A stretch of 5,988 nt of DNA from Deltaproteobacteria bacterium UBA5329 (lineage in GTDB: Bacteria; Desulfobacterota; Syntrophorhabdia; Syntrophorhabdales; Syntrophorhabdaceae): positions 1 to 5,988 of the forward strand of contig DHQV01000041.1 in NCBI GenBank assembly GCA_002408185.1, read 5' to 3'. Below are positions 5,706 to 5,988 of this stretch, in pieces. The notes under the pieces are model-generated. The model did no database searches, was not told where the DNA came from, and saw nothing but the letters and a program-made list of their open reading frames with translations. The position numbers and the translations under genes are program-made. How positions within the stretch are numbered: position 1 is the stretch's first letter; each line of letters opens with the position of its first letter.

Positions 5706-5988
5706 ATTTAATATACAAAATATGTTTAAAATCAAAGGAAATGAAATTATAGTACTGGACTTTTCACGATAATAAAGACTAAAAGCCCGGCAGGTAATTT
5801 ATGGTAAATTTATCCAGTGCAAAGAAAGCCTGCATTAACGAAAACCGTTTGAAATAGAGCACACCTTAGAAAATTGCCTTATGCTTGACCACAGGAAGGA
5901 ATGGGTCATACGCCTGTTGCCGGGTACACCTACAAACAAACGACTTCGATAAATTTTGATGTTACATATTGCCGGCCTGTTGCCCAAA
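5706..5988. other. AT-rich stretch without an identified gene
   Basis: Composition shifts to AT-rich just beyond the cassette border. TATAAT on the minus strand (plus 5746-5751) could be a -10 box driving the methyltransferase, but no good -35 is present. An imperfect tandem repeat, GGTAATTTAT then GGTAAATTTAT, lies at 5793-5813. GCCTGTTGCC occurs twice, at 5912-5921 and 5975-5984. The left part has the look of an attI or leader region, but no integrase is seen. Confidence 0.4.
5901..5988 (+). CDS. Possible start of an ORF running off the window
   Basis: An ATG at 5901 opens a frame with no stop to the window end, 29 residues beginning MGHTPVAGYTYKQTTSINFD. AGGAAGG at 5893-5899 is a plausible but rather close ribosome binding site. 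I do not recognise the protein, and it does not look like the start of an integron integrase. It could be chance. Confidence 0.2.
   Translation, partial: MGHTPVAGYTYKQTTSINFDVTYCRPVAQ

Noticed and set aside
5706..5790. A second attC next to the cassette's right border
   Set aside because: The AT-rich sequence forms only weak imperfect inverted repeats and lacks a partner for the GTTAGAC core.
5881..5952. Short plus-strand frame MLDHRKEWVIRLLPGTPTNKRLR as an integron integrase start
   Set aside because: It stops after 23 residues and does not resemble the IntI N-terminus.

Overview
The window looks like Gram-negative bacterial chromosome or a metagenomic contig. The clearest pointer is the C-terminal autotransporter beta-barrel at the left edge, which ends in an aromatic residue as outer-membrane barrels do. 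The gene set and style recall Desulfobacterota/deltaproteobacteria, but that placement is only a guess. The left two thirds is ordinary operon material. The stretch from about 4090 to the right edge is mosaic accessory DNA.

Layout. (1) 1-1323 (+): 3' part of an autotransporter gene whose start lies outside the window, closed by a strong intrinsic terminator at 1346-1374. (2) 1375-1911: intergenic DNA without a convincing gene; 1700-1820 holds repeats that resemble decayed insertion-sequence ends. (3) 1949-about 4090 (+): a three-gene operon joined by two ATGA stop/start overlaps. It encodes a TIM-barrel sugar-phosphate isomerase/epimerase-like protein with an unusual C-terminal extension, a PPP-family phosphatase, and a second calcineurin-like phosphoesterase that is broken by a frameshift and cut off at its 3' end. 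The operon has a TATAAT box so close to the first ATG that a leaderless message is likely. (4) 4091-4737: remains of an insertion sequence, of which only the C-terminal two thirds of an ExeA/TniB-like AAA+ ATPase survives, on the minus strand. (5) 4805-4866: a sequence with the layout of an integron attC site, minus orientation. (6) 4911-5657 (-): a complete YjhP-like SAM-dependent methyltransferase directly upstream of that attC. (7) 5706-5988: AT-rich DNA without an identified gene.

The main discovery is that items 5 and 6 fit an integron gene cassette. An ORF is followed about 45 bp later by attC in the same orientation, and a core-like GTTAGAC sits about 40 bp before the start codon, giving a unit of about 894 bp. 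No integrase gene is visible, so the cassette is either part of an array continuing to the right or a lone insertion. The insertion-sequence debris and cassette lie where the third operon gene is lost, so this site appears to have received foreign DNA more than once.
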